Under the pieces are notes generated by a model, which ran no database searches, was not told where the DNA came from, and worked only from the letters and a program-made list of their open reading frames with translations. Made by a program: the position numbers and the translations under genes. This document shows positions 9,301 through 17,420 of a stretch of 64,000 nucleotides of DNA, piece by piece. This stretch comes from Pseudomonas entomophila (lineage in GTDB: Bacteria; Pseudomonadota; Gammaproteobacteria; Pseudomonadales; Pseudomonadaceae), in assembly GCF_023277925.1 (NCBI RefSeq), contig NZ_CP063832.1:2806001-2870000 (forward strand), read 5' to 3'. How positions within the stretch are numbered: the first letter of the stretch is position 1; the number at the start of each line of letters is the position of its first letter.

Positions 9301-10479
9301 ATGCTGCTCAACCTGTTCAATGAAATGCGCGCGGCCAAGGTGCCGGTGTCGGTGCGCGAGCTGCTCGACCTGCACCATGCCCTGCAAAAAGGCGTGGTGT
9401 TCGCCGACATGGACGCGTTCTACTACCTGGCCCGGGCCATCCTGGTGAAGGACGAGCGCCATTTCGACAAGTTCGACCGGGCGTTCGCCGCCTACTTCAA
9501 GGGCTTGGAGAACCTCGACCGGCATATCGAGGCTTTGATCCCCGACGAGTGGCTGCGCAAGGAGTTCGAACGCTCACTAACCGATGAGGAGCGCGCGCAG
9601 ATCCAATCCCTGGGTGGCCTGGACAAGCTGATCGAGGAATTCAAGAAACGCCTCGAAGAGCAGAAGGAACGCCATGCCGGCGGCAACAAGTGGATCGGCA
9701 CTGGCGGCACCAGCCCGTTCGGCTCGGGGGGCTTCAACCCCGAGGGCATTCGCGTCGGCGAGGCCGGCAAGCGCCAGGGCAAGGCCGTGAAGGTGTGGGA
9801 CCAGCGCGAGTACAAGAACCTCGACGACCAGGTCGAGTTGGGCACGCGCAACATCAAGCTGGCGCTGCGCCGCCTGCGCAAGTTCGCCCGCGAAGGCGCT
9901 GCCGAAGAACTCGACATCGACGGCACCATCGACCACACCGCACGTGACGCGGGGCTACTGAACATCCAGATGCGCCCCGAGCGGCGCAACACGGTGAAAC
10001 TGCTGTTGCTGTTCGACATCGGCGGCTCGATGGATGCCCACGTCAAGGTGTGCGAGGAGCTGTTCTCGGCCTGCAAGACCGAGTTCAAGCACCTGGAGTA
10101 CTACTACTTCCACAACTTTATCTACGAGTCGGTGTGGAAGAACAACATGCGCCGCACCTCGGAGCGCTTCGCCACCTTCGACCTGCTGCACAAATACGGC
10201 GACGACTACAAGGTGGTGTTCGTTGGCGACGCGGCCATGGCGCCCTACGAGATCACCCAGCCGGGCGGTAGCGTCGAGCACTGGAACGAAGAAGCCGGGT
10301 ACGTGTGGATGCAGCGCTTCATGGAGAAGTTCAGGAAGATCATCTGGATCAACCCGTACCCGAAGCAGGCCTGGGACTACACTGCCTCGACCCACCTGGT
10401 GCGGGACTTGATCGAGGACAGGATGTTTCCGTTGACCTTGCAGGGCTTGGAAGACGGGATGCGTTACCTGTCCAAGTAA
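9301..10479 (+). CDS. VWA-domain protein (CoxE-like), partner of MoxR ATPase
   Basis: This 392-residue protein is encoded right after the MoxR gene with its own AGGAG site, so the two form an operon. The N-terminal half is helical and charged. The VWA domain starts near residue 232, and its metal-binding site reads LLLFDIGGSMD (D239), a DxGxS variant of the MIDAS. A central Gly-rich stretch (GTGGTSPFGSGGFNPEG) links the parts. It has no signal peptide or membrane helix, so it should be cytoplasmic. The CoxE/VWA-MoxR pairing is the basis for the call; the substrate is not known. Confidence 0.85.
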   Translation: MLLNLFNEMRAAKVPVSVRELLDLHHALQKGVVFADMDAFYYLARAILVKDERHFDKFDRAFAAYFKGLENLDRHIEALIPDEWLRKEFERSLTDEERAQIQSLGGLDKLIEEFKKRLEEQKERHAGGNKWIGTGGTSPFGSGGFNPEGIRVGEAGKRQGKAVKVWDQREYKNLDDQVELGTRNIKLALRRLRKFAREGAAEELDIDGTIDHTARDAGLLNIQMRPERRNTVKLLLLFDIGGSMDAHVKVCEELFSACKTEFKHLEYYYFHNFIYESVWKNNMRRTSERFATFDLLHKYGDDYKVVFVGDAAMAPYEITQPGGSVEHWNEEAGYVWMQRFMEKFRKIIWINPYPKQAWDYTASTHLVRDLIEDRMFPLTLQGLEDGMRYLSK

Positions 10480-10491
10480 TAATGCCTGCAC

Positions 10492-10575
10492 TGGCCTCTT
10501 TGCCAGCAAAGCCAGCCCCTGCAGGTGCACCACCGATCCTGTAGGAGCCGGCTTTGCCGGCGAAGAGGCCGGCAG
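10492..10575. repeat. REP inverted pair
   Basis: CCTCTTTGCCAGCAAAGCCAG and GGAGCCGGCTTTGCCGGCGAAG, in the gap between the convergent VWA and pxpC genes. Confidence 0.85.
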
Positions 10576-10577
10576 CC

Positions 10578-11495
10578 TCACCGCCAATGTTGCAGATAAC
10601 GCTGCTGCTCCCGCCACGCCTCATCCTGCACCACCGCCCTGAAACGCACCGTCGCCCCCGGCATGCACTGCGCCAGCCGCGCCAGGGCCAACGGCGTCAA
10701 TGCTCCCAGCCGTGGATAACCACCAATGGTCTGGCGGTCATTGAGCAGTACTATCGGCTGCCCATCAGGCGGCACCTGCACAGCCCCCAGCGGGATACCC
10801 TCGGAGATCATCGGCGCGCCCTGGTACACCAGCTGCGGCCCGAGCAGGCGAATGCCCATGCGGTCGCCACGGCTGTCCAGCGTCCAGTCGCTGTTGAACG
10901 CCTCGAACAGGCTGGTACCACTGAAGTCGCCGATCTGCGCACCCATCACCAGGTCCAGCAACGGCTTGCCGGCAAACACCGGGCGCAGCGCTTCCGGCAC
11001 TTCCCGCAGCGCTGGCAAAGCTGCTCCGAAGGCCAGCACCTGCCCCTTGGCCAACGCCCTGCCCTGCCCATCGATACCACCCAGTTCTTCACGTACCACC
11101 GTTGCACAACTGCCCAGCACTGCCTCGCCCTGGAAGCCGCCCGGCGCCGCCAGGTAGGCGCGCACGCCGTGCCGTGGCTGGCGCAGGCTCAGGCATTGGC
11201 CCTTGCCCAGGCGGAAACTGCGCCATGGCGCCAACGGCTGGTCATCGATGCGTGCGTCCAGATCAGCACCGGCCAGCGCCAGCACGCATTCCTGCTCGGC
11301 CACTACCGTGAAACCACCCAGGGCAACCTCGACCACGGCACTGTCCAGGGCATTGTCGAGCAGCCAGTTGGCCCAACGCATTGCCACCCAATCCAATGCC
11401 CCGCCCTGGGTCACGCCCAGGTGCCGCACACCAAAACGCCCGGCATCCTGCAATAGGCACAGCGCCGTGCTGGCCTCGATCCTCAGCTGACTCAT
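10578..11495 (-). CDS. pxpC: 5-oxoprolinase subunit PxpC (KipA / biotin-dependent carboxyltransferase-like)
   Basis: A 305-residue KipA-type protein: LCLLQDAGRFGVRHLGVTQGGALD at the start and DRMGIRLLGPQ with IPLGAVQVPPDGQPIVLLNDRQTIGGYP later are family hallmarks. With PxpA and PxpB it forms the ATP-dependent 5-oxoprolinase that opens pyroglutamate to glutamate. The start overlaps the pxpB stop by 4 nt, so the genes are translationally coupled. It is the last gene of the MFS-pxpA-pxpB-pxpC operon. Confidence 0.9.
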   Translation of the reverse strand: MSQLRIEASTALCLLQDAGRFGVRHLGVTQGGALDWVAMRWANWLLDNALDSAVVEVALGGFTVVAEQECVLALAGADLDARIDDQPLAPWRSFRLGKGQCLSLRQPRHGVRAYLAAPGGFQGEAVLGSCATVVREELGGIDGQGRALAKGQVLAFGAALPALREVPEALRPVFAGKPLLDLVMGAQIGDFSGTSLFEAFNSDWTLDSRGDRMGIRLLGPQLVYQGAPMISEGIPLGAVQVPPDGQPIVLLNDRQTIGGYPRLGALTPLALARLAQCMPGATVRFRAVVQDEAWREQQRYLQHWR

Positions 11496-12181
11496 GCCTG
11501 GGCCTCCAGCGGGCTATCGTCACCGCCCAGGTTGATGAACTGCGCATGCTCGACCGGCACGAAACGTACCCGGTCGCCTGGCTGCAACAGGCTGTGCCCC
11601 TTCCTGTCGAACAGGCGCACCGGGGTGCGGCCGATCAGGTTCCAGCCACCCGGCGACACAGCCGGGTAGGCTGCGGTCTGGCGCTCGGCAATACCAACGC
11701 TGCCCGCCGCCACACGCTTGCGTGGGGTGCTCAGGCGCGGCGTGGCCAGGCGTTCGTCGACCAGGCCCATGAAACCGAAACCGGGTGCGAAGCCCAATGC
11801 GAAAACAGGGTAGTCACGCCCACTGTGCAGGCGTACTACCTCTGCTTCACTCATGCCTTCACGGGCTGCCAGCACCGGCAGTTCGGGACCGACACTGGCG
11901 TGGTACCACACCGGGATCTCATGCCGGTGCCCACTATCGCCAGCATTCGGTTGCAAACCCTCAAGCGCTTGCAAGATCAATTGGCGCGCCTCACTCGGCG
12001 CCAGCTCGAACTGCACCATCAATGTGGTGTAGGACGGCACCAGGTCGATCAAGCGCTCGCCGAACAACGCCCGCAGGCGCTGGCTGGCGGCAAGGATCCA
12101 CGGCATGTTGGCTTCGTCGATGGTGTCGAACAACCGCACCATCAAGCTGTCGATGCCGACCACTTCGAGGCGTGCCCTCAT
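11492..12181 (-). CDS. pxpB: 5-oxoprolinase subunit PxpB (KipI)
   Basis: A 229-residue KipI-family protein. The late motif [53 protein letters not shown] is the conserved core of the allophanate hydrolase subunit 1 domain. It acts with PxpA and PxpC in ATP-dependent cleavage of 5-oxoproline. The gene overlaps both neighbours by 4 nt (ATGA junctions), which supports equal-ratio expression. Confidence 0.92.
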   Translation of the reverse strand: MRARLEVVGIDSLMVRLFDTIDEANMPWILAASQRLRALFGERLIDLVPSYTTLMVQFELAPSEARQLILQALEGLQPNAGDSGHRHEIPVWYHASVGPELPVLAAREGMSEAEVVRLHSGRDYPVFALGFAPGFGFMGLVDERLATPRLSTPRKRVAAGSVGIAERQTAAYPAVSPGGWNLIGRTPVRLFDRKGHSLLQPGDRVRFVPVEHAQFINLGGDDSPLEAQA

Positions 12182-12957
12182 GGCTGCTCCAATGCATCGA
12201 GCGCCTGGCGAATCTGGCGTACCGCGGCCACGGAGCTGTCGTTGTCACCATGGACACACAAGGTGCTGGCCTGCAGGCGCACCGCACTGCCATCGTCGGC
12301 CACCAGCGCTTCGCCACGGGCCAGGCGCACGGCCTGCTCGACCACCACTGCCGGATCGTGATGCACCGCGCCGGGCAGGCGCCGGGATACCAGGTGGCCG
12401 CTGGCGGTGTAGGCACGGTCGGCGAATGCTTCGAACCACAGCGGTACGCCAATCTCGTCGCCGAGGGCCTGGGCCGCACGGTCATCGGCGGTGGCCATCA
12501 GCATCAACGGCAGGCTGGCATCGTAGGCCGCCACGGCTTCGAGCACTGCACGCAGCTTCTGTGGGTCGGCCATCATGTCGTTGTACAGCGCACCATGAGG
12601 CTTGACATAGGCCACCCGCCCCCCAAGCACCTTGCAGATGCCGTCCAGCGCGCCGATCTGGTAGTGCAGCAGGTCACGGACCTCGTCATTGCTGCACGCC
12701 ATGGAGCGGCGCCCGAAGCCGACCAGGTCCGGGTAGGCCGGGTGAGCGCCGATGGTCACGCCGTGCTCCAGCGCCAGGGCCACGGTGCGGCGCATGGTGC
12801 CGGGATCGCCGGCATGGTAGCCACAGGCGATGTTGGCGCAGTCGATGTAGGGCATCACCTCGGCATCCAGGCCCATGCGCCAGCTGCCGAAGCTTTCACC
12901 CATGTCGCAATTGAGTAGCAGGCGTTTCACCTGGCGGACTCCCGTATCGATGTTCAT
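12178..12957 (-). CDS. pxpA: 5-oxoprolinase subunit PxpA (LamB/YcsF family)
   Basis: Up to 259 residues. The core begins [14 protein letters not shown] and contains [15 protein letters not shown] and [15 protein letters not shown], the LamB/YcsF signature. PxpA is the hydrolytic subunit of 5-oxoprolinase. The ATG at 12957 gives the longest form, but a GTG at 12930 has GGGAG 8 nt upstream and begins right before the conserved [10 protein letters not shown], so the true start may be 12930. It follows the MFS transporter gene by 10 nt (37 nt with the shorter start). Confidence 0.9.
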   Translation of the reverse strand: MNIDTGVRQVKRLLLNCDMGESFGSWRMGLDAEVMPYIDCANIACGYHAGDPGTMRRTVALALEHGVTIGAHPAYPDLVGFGRRSMACSNDEVRDLLHYQIGALDGICKVLGGRVAYVKPHGALYNDMMADPQKLRAVLEAVAAYDASLPLMLMATADDRAAQALGDEIGVPLWFEAFADRAYTASGHLVSRRLPGAVHHDPAVVVEQAVRLARGEALVADDGSAVRLQASTLCVHGDNDSSVAAVRQIRQALDALEQP

Positions 12958-12967
12958 GTGGCCTACC

Positions 12968-14254
12968 TTAACGCGCCTGGAGTTCTTTGCCGCAGGTTTC
13001 CGGCAGGCTCAGCGCCGCCAGGATCACCACGCCGTAGGAGACTGCGGCAAACGCGCCGATACCCAGCCCCAGCGGCACTTTCTCGCCCATCAGGCCGATC
13101 AGCAGCGGGAACAGGGCCGCGATGACCTTGCCGATGTTGTAGCAGAAGCCCTGGCCCGAACCACGAATGCGGGTGGGGAACAGTTCGGTGAGAAACGACC
13201 CCATGCCACTGAAGATGCCCGAGGCGAAGAAGCCCAGCGGGAACCCCAGCCACAGCATCACGCCATCGCTGACCGGCACCTGCGTGTACAACAGCACGAT
13301 GACGAACGAGCCCACGGCGAACAGGATGAAATTCTTGCGGCGCCCCAGCAGGTCGCTGAGGTAGGCGCTGACCACATAGCCGATGTAGGAACCGACGATC
13401 ACCATGGCCAGGTAACCCCCGGTGCCCAGCACGCTCAGGCCACGCTCGTTCTTGAGGAAGGTCGGCAGCCACGAGGTGATGGCATAGTAGCCACCCAGCG
13501 CACCGGTGGTCAGCAGCGAGGCGCGCACGGTGATCCAGAGCATGCCCGGGGCGAAGATCTCGTAGAAATGCGACGGGGCATCGGCGTTCTCGGCGGCTTT
13601 GGCCTCGCGGTACACCTGCGGGTCCTTGACCAGGCGGCGGACGAAGATCACGAAAATCGCCGGCAGCAAGCCCAGCAGGAACAGCGCGCGCCAGGCCTGT
13701 TCAGCCGGTAGCCAGGAGAACAGCAGCGCATAGAGGATCGCCGTCAGGCCCCAGCCGATGGCCCAGCCCGATTGCACCATGCCCACCGCCTTGCCACGGT
13801 CCTGCGCGCGGATCACCTCGCCGATCAGCACCGCGCCGGCGGTCCACTCGCCACCGAAACCGAAACCCATCAGGGTGCGGGCGATCAGCAGTTGTTCATA
13901 GCTCTGGGCGAAGCCGCAGAGAAAGGTGAAGAAGGCGAACCACAATACCGTCAGTTGCAGGGTGCGCACCCGGCCGATGCGGTCGGAGAGGATGCCGGCG
14001 ACCCAGCCCCCCAGGGCCGAAGCGATCAACGTGCTGGTGTGGATCAACCCGGCTTCGGCGGTGGTGATGCCCCAGAGCATGATCAGCGTGGGGATGACGA
14101 AGCTGAGCATCTGGGTGTCCATGCCGTCCAGGCCGTAGCCGATCTTGCAGCTCCAGAATGTGCGTCGTTGCTGGGAGTCGATGTCGCGGTACCAGGCGAA
14201 GGGGCCGCTCGAAGTTCGTGCGGGGGCCTGCTGCTGCACGCCGGTCGGGTTCAT
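12968..14254 (-). CDS. MFS transporter, metabolite:H+ symporter type
   Basis: A 428-residue twelve-helix major facilitator. The loop 2-3 signature is [18 protein letters not shown] and its second-half copy is [31 protein letters not shown] and the C-terminal [25 protein letters not shown] place it with sugar/organic-acid symporters. The start at 14254 has CCGAGG just upstream; the open frame further 5' lacks such a site. It is first in an operon with pxpABC, so pyroglutamate or a related compound is the likely cargo, which is an inference from context only. Confidence 0.85.
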   Translation of the reverse strand: MNPTGVQQQAPARTSSGPFAWYRDIDSQQRRTFWSCKIGYGLDGMDTQMLSFVIPTLIMLWGITTAEAGLIHTSTLIASALGGWVAGILSDRIGRVRTLQLTVLWFAFFTFLCGFAQSYEQLLIARTLMGFGFGGEWTAGAVLIGEVIRAQDRGKAVGMVQSGWAIGWGLTAILYALLFSWLPAEQAWRALFLLGLLPAIFVIFVRRLVKDPQVYREAKAAENADAPSHFYEIFAPGMLWITVRASLLTTGALGGYYAITSWLPTFLKNERGLSVLGTGGYLAMVIVGSYIGYVVSAYLSDLLGRRKNFILFAVGSFVIVLLYTQVPVSDGVMLWLGFPLGFFASGIFSGMGSFLTELFPTRIRGSGQGFCYNIGKVIAALFPLLIGLMGEKVPLGLGIGAFAAVSYGVVILAALSLPETCGKELQAR

Positions 14255-14286
14255 GGATGCCTCGGCTTGTTGGTATTGTTTTATGG

Positions 14287-14303
14287 GCGACGTCGGGCGT
14301 CGC
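14287..14303. promoter_or_regulatory. Inverted repeat between MFS-pxp operon and LysR gene
   Basis: GCGACG-TCGGG-CGTCGC lies in the 129-bp divergent region. It could be a binding site for the LysR protein, though it is not the usual T-N11-A form. Confidence 0.3.
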
Positions 14304-14383
14304 GGCCTGGGTATCATGTTCGAAGGCCGCGCCACCTGCGTCCAACGAGAAAAACCGCCGGTCTGGAACAAGAAAAACTGATC

Positions 14384-15295
14384 ATGAACCTACGTTTCCT
14401 CGAAACCTTCGTCTGGGTCGCCCGGCTCAAGAGCTTTCGCCTCACTGCCGAGAAGCTGTTCACCACCCAGGCTTCGGTATCCAGCCGCATCGCCGCGCTG
14501 GAGGCCGACCTGGGCGTGAAACTGCTGCTGCGCGACTCGCGGGGTGTCAGCCTGACACCCGAGGGTGGCAAGGTCCTGGAGTACGCCGAGCGCATGCTGG
14601 AGACGGCCAAGGCGATGAAGCAGTCGCTGGACAGCGACCGGGCCAAGACCGGACGCATCCGCCTGGGGGTGATGGACACGGTGATCCACACCTGGATGAG
14701 CGCCCTGGTGGCGGAGCTGACCGAGCGCTACCCGCAAGTGGAGATCGAGCTGGTGGCCGACACCGCGTTGAACCTGCGCGAACAACTGCAGAAAGGCTTT
14801 CTCGACGTGATCCTGCAGACCGACCTGCTACGCGAACAGTCCATCCGCAGCCTGGACCTGGCGCGCTACCCGATGGGCTGGATCGTGGCCGCCGGCTCGC
14901 CGCAGCATCGCACTTATGCCTCGCTGGCGGAGTTGGCCCGCGAGCGCATCGTCACTTTTTCGAAGAACTCGCGGCCGCATCAGGAGGTGCTCAGCCTGTT
15001 GCAAGGCGCCGGGGCCGAGGCGCCGCGGTTGAATTGCGTCAACTCGGTGGCAGCGATCACCCGGCTGCTGCGCGATGGGTTTGGTATCGGCGCCCTGCCA
15101 CCGGCGCTGGTGGAGGGTGAGTTGAGCCGGGGCGAGCTGGTGTTGTTGGAAGGCTTGCAACCACCACCGAGCCTGGAACTGGTGGTGGCCTGGCAGACCG
15201 GGGTGGCGTTGGTCGACGAGGTGGTGGCGGTGTGTCGGCAGGTGCTGGAGCGCTATGCGCGAGATGTGGGCGGGCAGCGGATCGTGCTGGTCTGA
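14384..15295 (+). CDS. LysR-family transcriptional regulator
   Basis: This 303-residue regulator has an N-terminal winged helix (MNLRFLETFVWVARLKSFRLTAEKLFTTQASVSSRIAALE) and a periplasmic-binding-like effector domain from about residue 90. The longer open frame upstream is not coding. It is transcribed divergently from the MFS-pxpABC operon across 129 bp, so it is the natural candidate for its regulator, with 5-oxoproline or a precursor as co-inducer. That link is inference. Confidence 0.88.
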   Translation: MNLRFLETFVWVARLKSFRLTAEKLFTTQASVSSRIAALEADLGVKLLLRDSRGVSLTPEGGKVLEYAERMLETAKAMKQSLDSDRAKTGRIRLGVMDTVIHTWMSALVAELTERYPQVEIELVADTALNLREQLQKGFLDVILQTDLLREQSIRSLDLARYPMGWIVAAGSPQHRTYASLAELARERIVTFSKNSRPHQEVLSLLQGAGAEAPRLNCVNSVAAITRLLRDGFGIGALPPALVEGELSRGELVLLEGLQPPPSLELVVAWQTGVALVDEVVAVCRQVLERYARDVGGQRIVLV

Positions 15296-15299
15296 AAGA

Positions 15300-15373
15300 C
15301 CCATTCGCCGGCAAAGCCGGCGCCTACAGGTTAAGCGCCGCCCTTGTAGGAGCCAGCCTTGCTGGCGAATGGG
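15300..15373. repeat. REP inverted pair
   Basis: CATTCGCCGGCAAAGCCGGCG and GCCAGCCTTGCTGGCGAATG flank a 30-nt spacer between convergent genes. Confidence 0.9.
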
Positions 15374-15387
15374 TCGCAAGGCGGCCC

Positions 15388-15909
15388 CTAGCGCCAGCTC
15401 TCTTTCACCACCTTGCGCCGCCCGCCGAGAATTACCCAGCCCACCAACAGCAACAGGCTTTCGACCACGAACGCCAGCACGAACCCGGCGCCGATCCCCC
15501 AACCAATAGCCTCCGGCACCAGCAGGATTTGATAGCTGTAGCCCTTGAGCGTCTCCTCGCGCAGCGCGGGGTCCGGCTGCACCAGCACATGCCAGGTGCG
15601 GCTCACCCAAGAGCCCTGCAGCGCCTGCCACTCGTGCTCGAGTAGTTGGTTGCGGATCAGCAGGCTCTCGATGCTGTTGGCATCGCTGTTGAACACCGGG
15701 TCGTCACTGCTGCGGTAGTGCCGCACCAGTGCTTGCAGATCACCATTGAAAAACCGTTGGGCAGTCTGGCGGAAGCCCTCGAGCGCTTGGCGCGATTCGA
15801 ACAGGTGTGCCTCGACACGCTGGCTGTAGTCCTTGACCAGGCCCGGGACCTGGATCCCGGCCAACAACCCGAAGGTGAACAACAGCAAGCGCAGGTAGCT
15901 TCTGAACAT
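15388..15909 (-). CDS. DUF2937 family membrane protein
   Basis: A 173-residue protein with one membrane helix at the N-terminus (YLRLLLFTFGLLAGIQVPGLV) and one near the C-terminus (AIGWGIGAGFVLAFVVESLLLLVGWVI). The loop between them is mostly helical and probably periplasmic (YSQRVEAHLFESRQALEGFRQTAQRFF). This matches DUF2937, whose role I do not know. It is the last gene of a three-gene operon, 11 nt after the amidotransferase gene. Confidence 0.75.
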   Translation of the reverse strand: MFRSYLRLLLFTFGLLAGIQVPGLVKDYSQRVEAHLFESRQALEGFRQTAQRFFNGDLQALVRHYRSSDDPVFNSDANSIESLLIRNQLLEHEWQALQGSWVSRTWHVLVQPDPALREETLKGYSYQILLVPEAIGWGIGAGFVLAFVVESLLLLVGWVILGGRRKVVKESWR

Positions 15910-15920
15910 GCGGGGCGTCC

Positions 15921-16694
15921 TTAGCTCTGCCCGTGGGCGACGCACTCGCCGTGGCGCCACAGGGCCCATTGGCCTGGCTCGTAGCGGTGCCAGGTCTCGT
16001 TTTCGGTGAGGGCCTCGGTAGCGATCACCGTGACCACGTCGTTGGGGGTGGTCTCGGTGTGGAAATCGACGATCAGGTCGACATCCTTCAACCGGGCGGC
16101 GCCGAACGGCGCACGGCGGGTGATGTGCACCAGCTTGGTGGAGCAGAAGCAGAACAGCCAGTCGCCATCGCTGAGCAGGCAGTTGAACACGCCCTTGCCA
16201 CGGTATTCGGCGCACGCCTCGACCAGCACCGGCAGCAGTTGCTCGGCTTCGACCGGTTCGGGAAAGGTTGCCCGCACGCGGTTGAGCAAGTCGCAGAACG
16301 CCGCTTCGCTGTCGGTGTCGCCCACTGGCCAGTAGAACGTGCGCTGGCCGCTGAACTCGCCCAGCTGGCCGTTGTGCGCGAAGCACCAGTTGCGCCCCCA
16401 CAGCTCGCGCACGAACGGGTGGGTGTTGGACAGGCAGACCTTGCCGACGTTGGCCTGGCGGATATGGCCGATGACCACTTCGCTCTTGATCGGGTAACGC
16501 TGCACCAGGTTGGCCACCTCCGACTCGCTGCTCGCGGCCGGGTCCTGGAACAGGCGCAGGCCGCGCCCTTCGTAGAAACCGATGCCCCAGCCGTCGCGGT
16601 GCGGGCCGGTACGCCCGCCGCGCTGCATCAGGCCGGTGAAGCTGAAGACGATATCGGTGGGGACGTTGGCGCTCATGCCCAGCAGTTCGCACAT
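15921..16694 (-). CDS. Class II glutamine amidotransferase, YafJ type
   Basis: A 257-residue Ntn-type amidotransferase. Met removal exposes Cys2 (MCELLGMSANVPTD) as the nucleophile. RGGRTGPHRDGWGIGFYEG, VIGHIRQANVGKV and NTHPFVRELWGRNWCFAHNGQL form the glutaminase core. It has no fused synthetase or transferase domain, as in YafJ, so it may act as a free hydrolase or with an unknown partner. It is encoded between two membrane-protein genes in one operon, with gaps of 16 and 11 nt. Confidence 0.88.
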   Translation of the reverse strand: MCELLGMSANVPTDIVFSFTGLMQRGGRTGPHRDGWGIGFYEGRGLRLFQDPAASSESEVANLVQRYPIKSEVVIGHIRQANVGKVCLSNTHPFVRELWGRNWCFAHNGQLGEFSGQRTFYWPVGDTDSEAAFCDLLNRVRATFPEPVEAEQLLPVLVEACAEYRGKGVFNCLLSDGDWLFCFCSTKLVHITRRAPFGAARLKDVDLIVDFHTETTPNDVVTVIATEALTENETWHRYEPGQWALWRHGECVAHGQS

Positions 16695-16710
16695 GTTCGC
16701 GGCTCCTGGC

Positions 16711-17229
16711 TTACAGACGGGGTTCTACGCGGCCCTGCCCCGGGCCGGAGCGGCGCCCCGGCGCCGGGTCGTCACGGTAGCGGTCACGGCGATCGGCGGC
16801 CACCGGGGCTTCGACGCTCACCTCGTCATCTTCCTTCGCCTGACGCTGGGCGGCGGCCTCCTGGGCGGCGGCCTCCTGGGCGGCGCGGCGCTCGCGGGCG
16901 CGCTTCTCCAACGGCCAGCGGATCAGCACGAAAACGATATACAGGGCAAAGGCGAACATGCCGTACATGGCCAGGTCGGCGGCGGCACGCAATTCGTTGT
17001 TGCCGACCTTGAACGCCACGTCCAGGGCGCCGATGGCGATGGCCGGGGCGAAGCTGTCCTTGACCGGGTCGACGATGGTCGGGGTGAACAGCAGGACGGC
17101 GACCAGCACCCGCAACGGCTCGCGCAGCCAGCGCCACATCCAGCCGGTGAGCTTGAAGGCCACCAGCAGGCAGCCCAGGGCGGCAACGGCGTACAGGCCC
17201 CAGGCCAGCGTATAGTCGTGTTCGGTCAT
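16711..17229 (-). CDS. Conserved membrane protein, charged tail
   Basis: A 172-residue protein with an N-terminal helix (LAWGLYAVAALGCLLVAFKLTG), a short second one (EPLRVLVAVLLFTPTIV) and a third near 92-106 (MYGMFAFALYIVFVLI). The last 60 residues are charged, with a coiled-coil-like stretch RARERRAAQEAAAQEAAAQRQ that contains a tandem AAQE repeat. I do not recognise the family. It leads the operon with the amidotransferase and DUF2937 genes, so the three products may work together at the inner membrane. Confidence 0.7.
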   Translation of the reverse strand: MTEHDYTLAWGLYAVAALGCLLVAFKLTGWMWRWLREPLRVLVAVLLFTPTIVDPVKDSFAPAIAIGALDVAFKVGNNELRAAADLAMYGMFAFALYIVFVLIRWPLEKRARERRAAQEAAAQEAAAQRQAKEDDEVSVEAPVAADRRDRYRDDPAPGRRSGPGQGRVEPRL

Positions 17230-17317
17230 GGTGTTGGTGCATGCCAGGCAAAGAGACGCCTATGATAAACACTTTTACCGGCGCAGGCTGCCCCCGAGCG
17301 GCGCAGTGAGCCTGTCA

Positions 17318-17397
17318 GGGCCTCTTCGCGGGTAAACCCGCTCCCACAGGGATATCGCTGTACCTGTTTAGGAGCGGATTTATCCGCGATGAGGCCA
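17318..17397. repeat. REP inverted pair
   Basis: CCTCTTCGCGGGTAAACCCG with CTCCCACAGGG, then GGAGCGGATTTATCCGCGATG. The first copy is almost identical to the published 35-bp P. putida REP as I recall it. Confidence 0.9.
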
Positions 17398-17420
17398 CAG
17401 CCCCAACCAAGAGATCTCCG

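Noticed and set aside
15388..16692. 434-codon frame that appears to fuse the amidotransferase region to the DUF2937 protein
   Set aside because: Only the last 173 codons are coding; the amidotransferase is read in a different frame from 16694 to 15921 with its catalytic Cys2.
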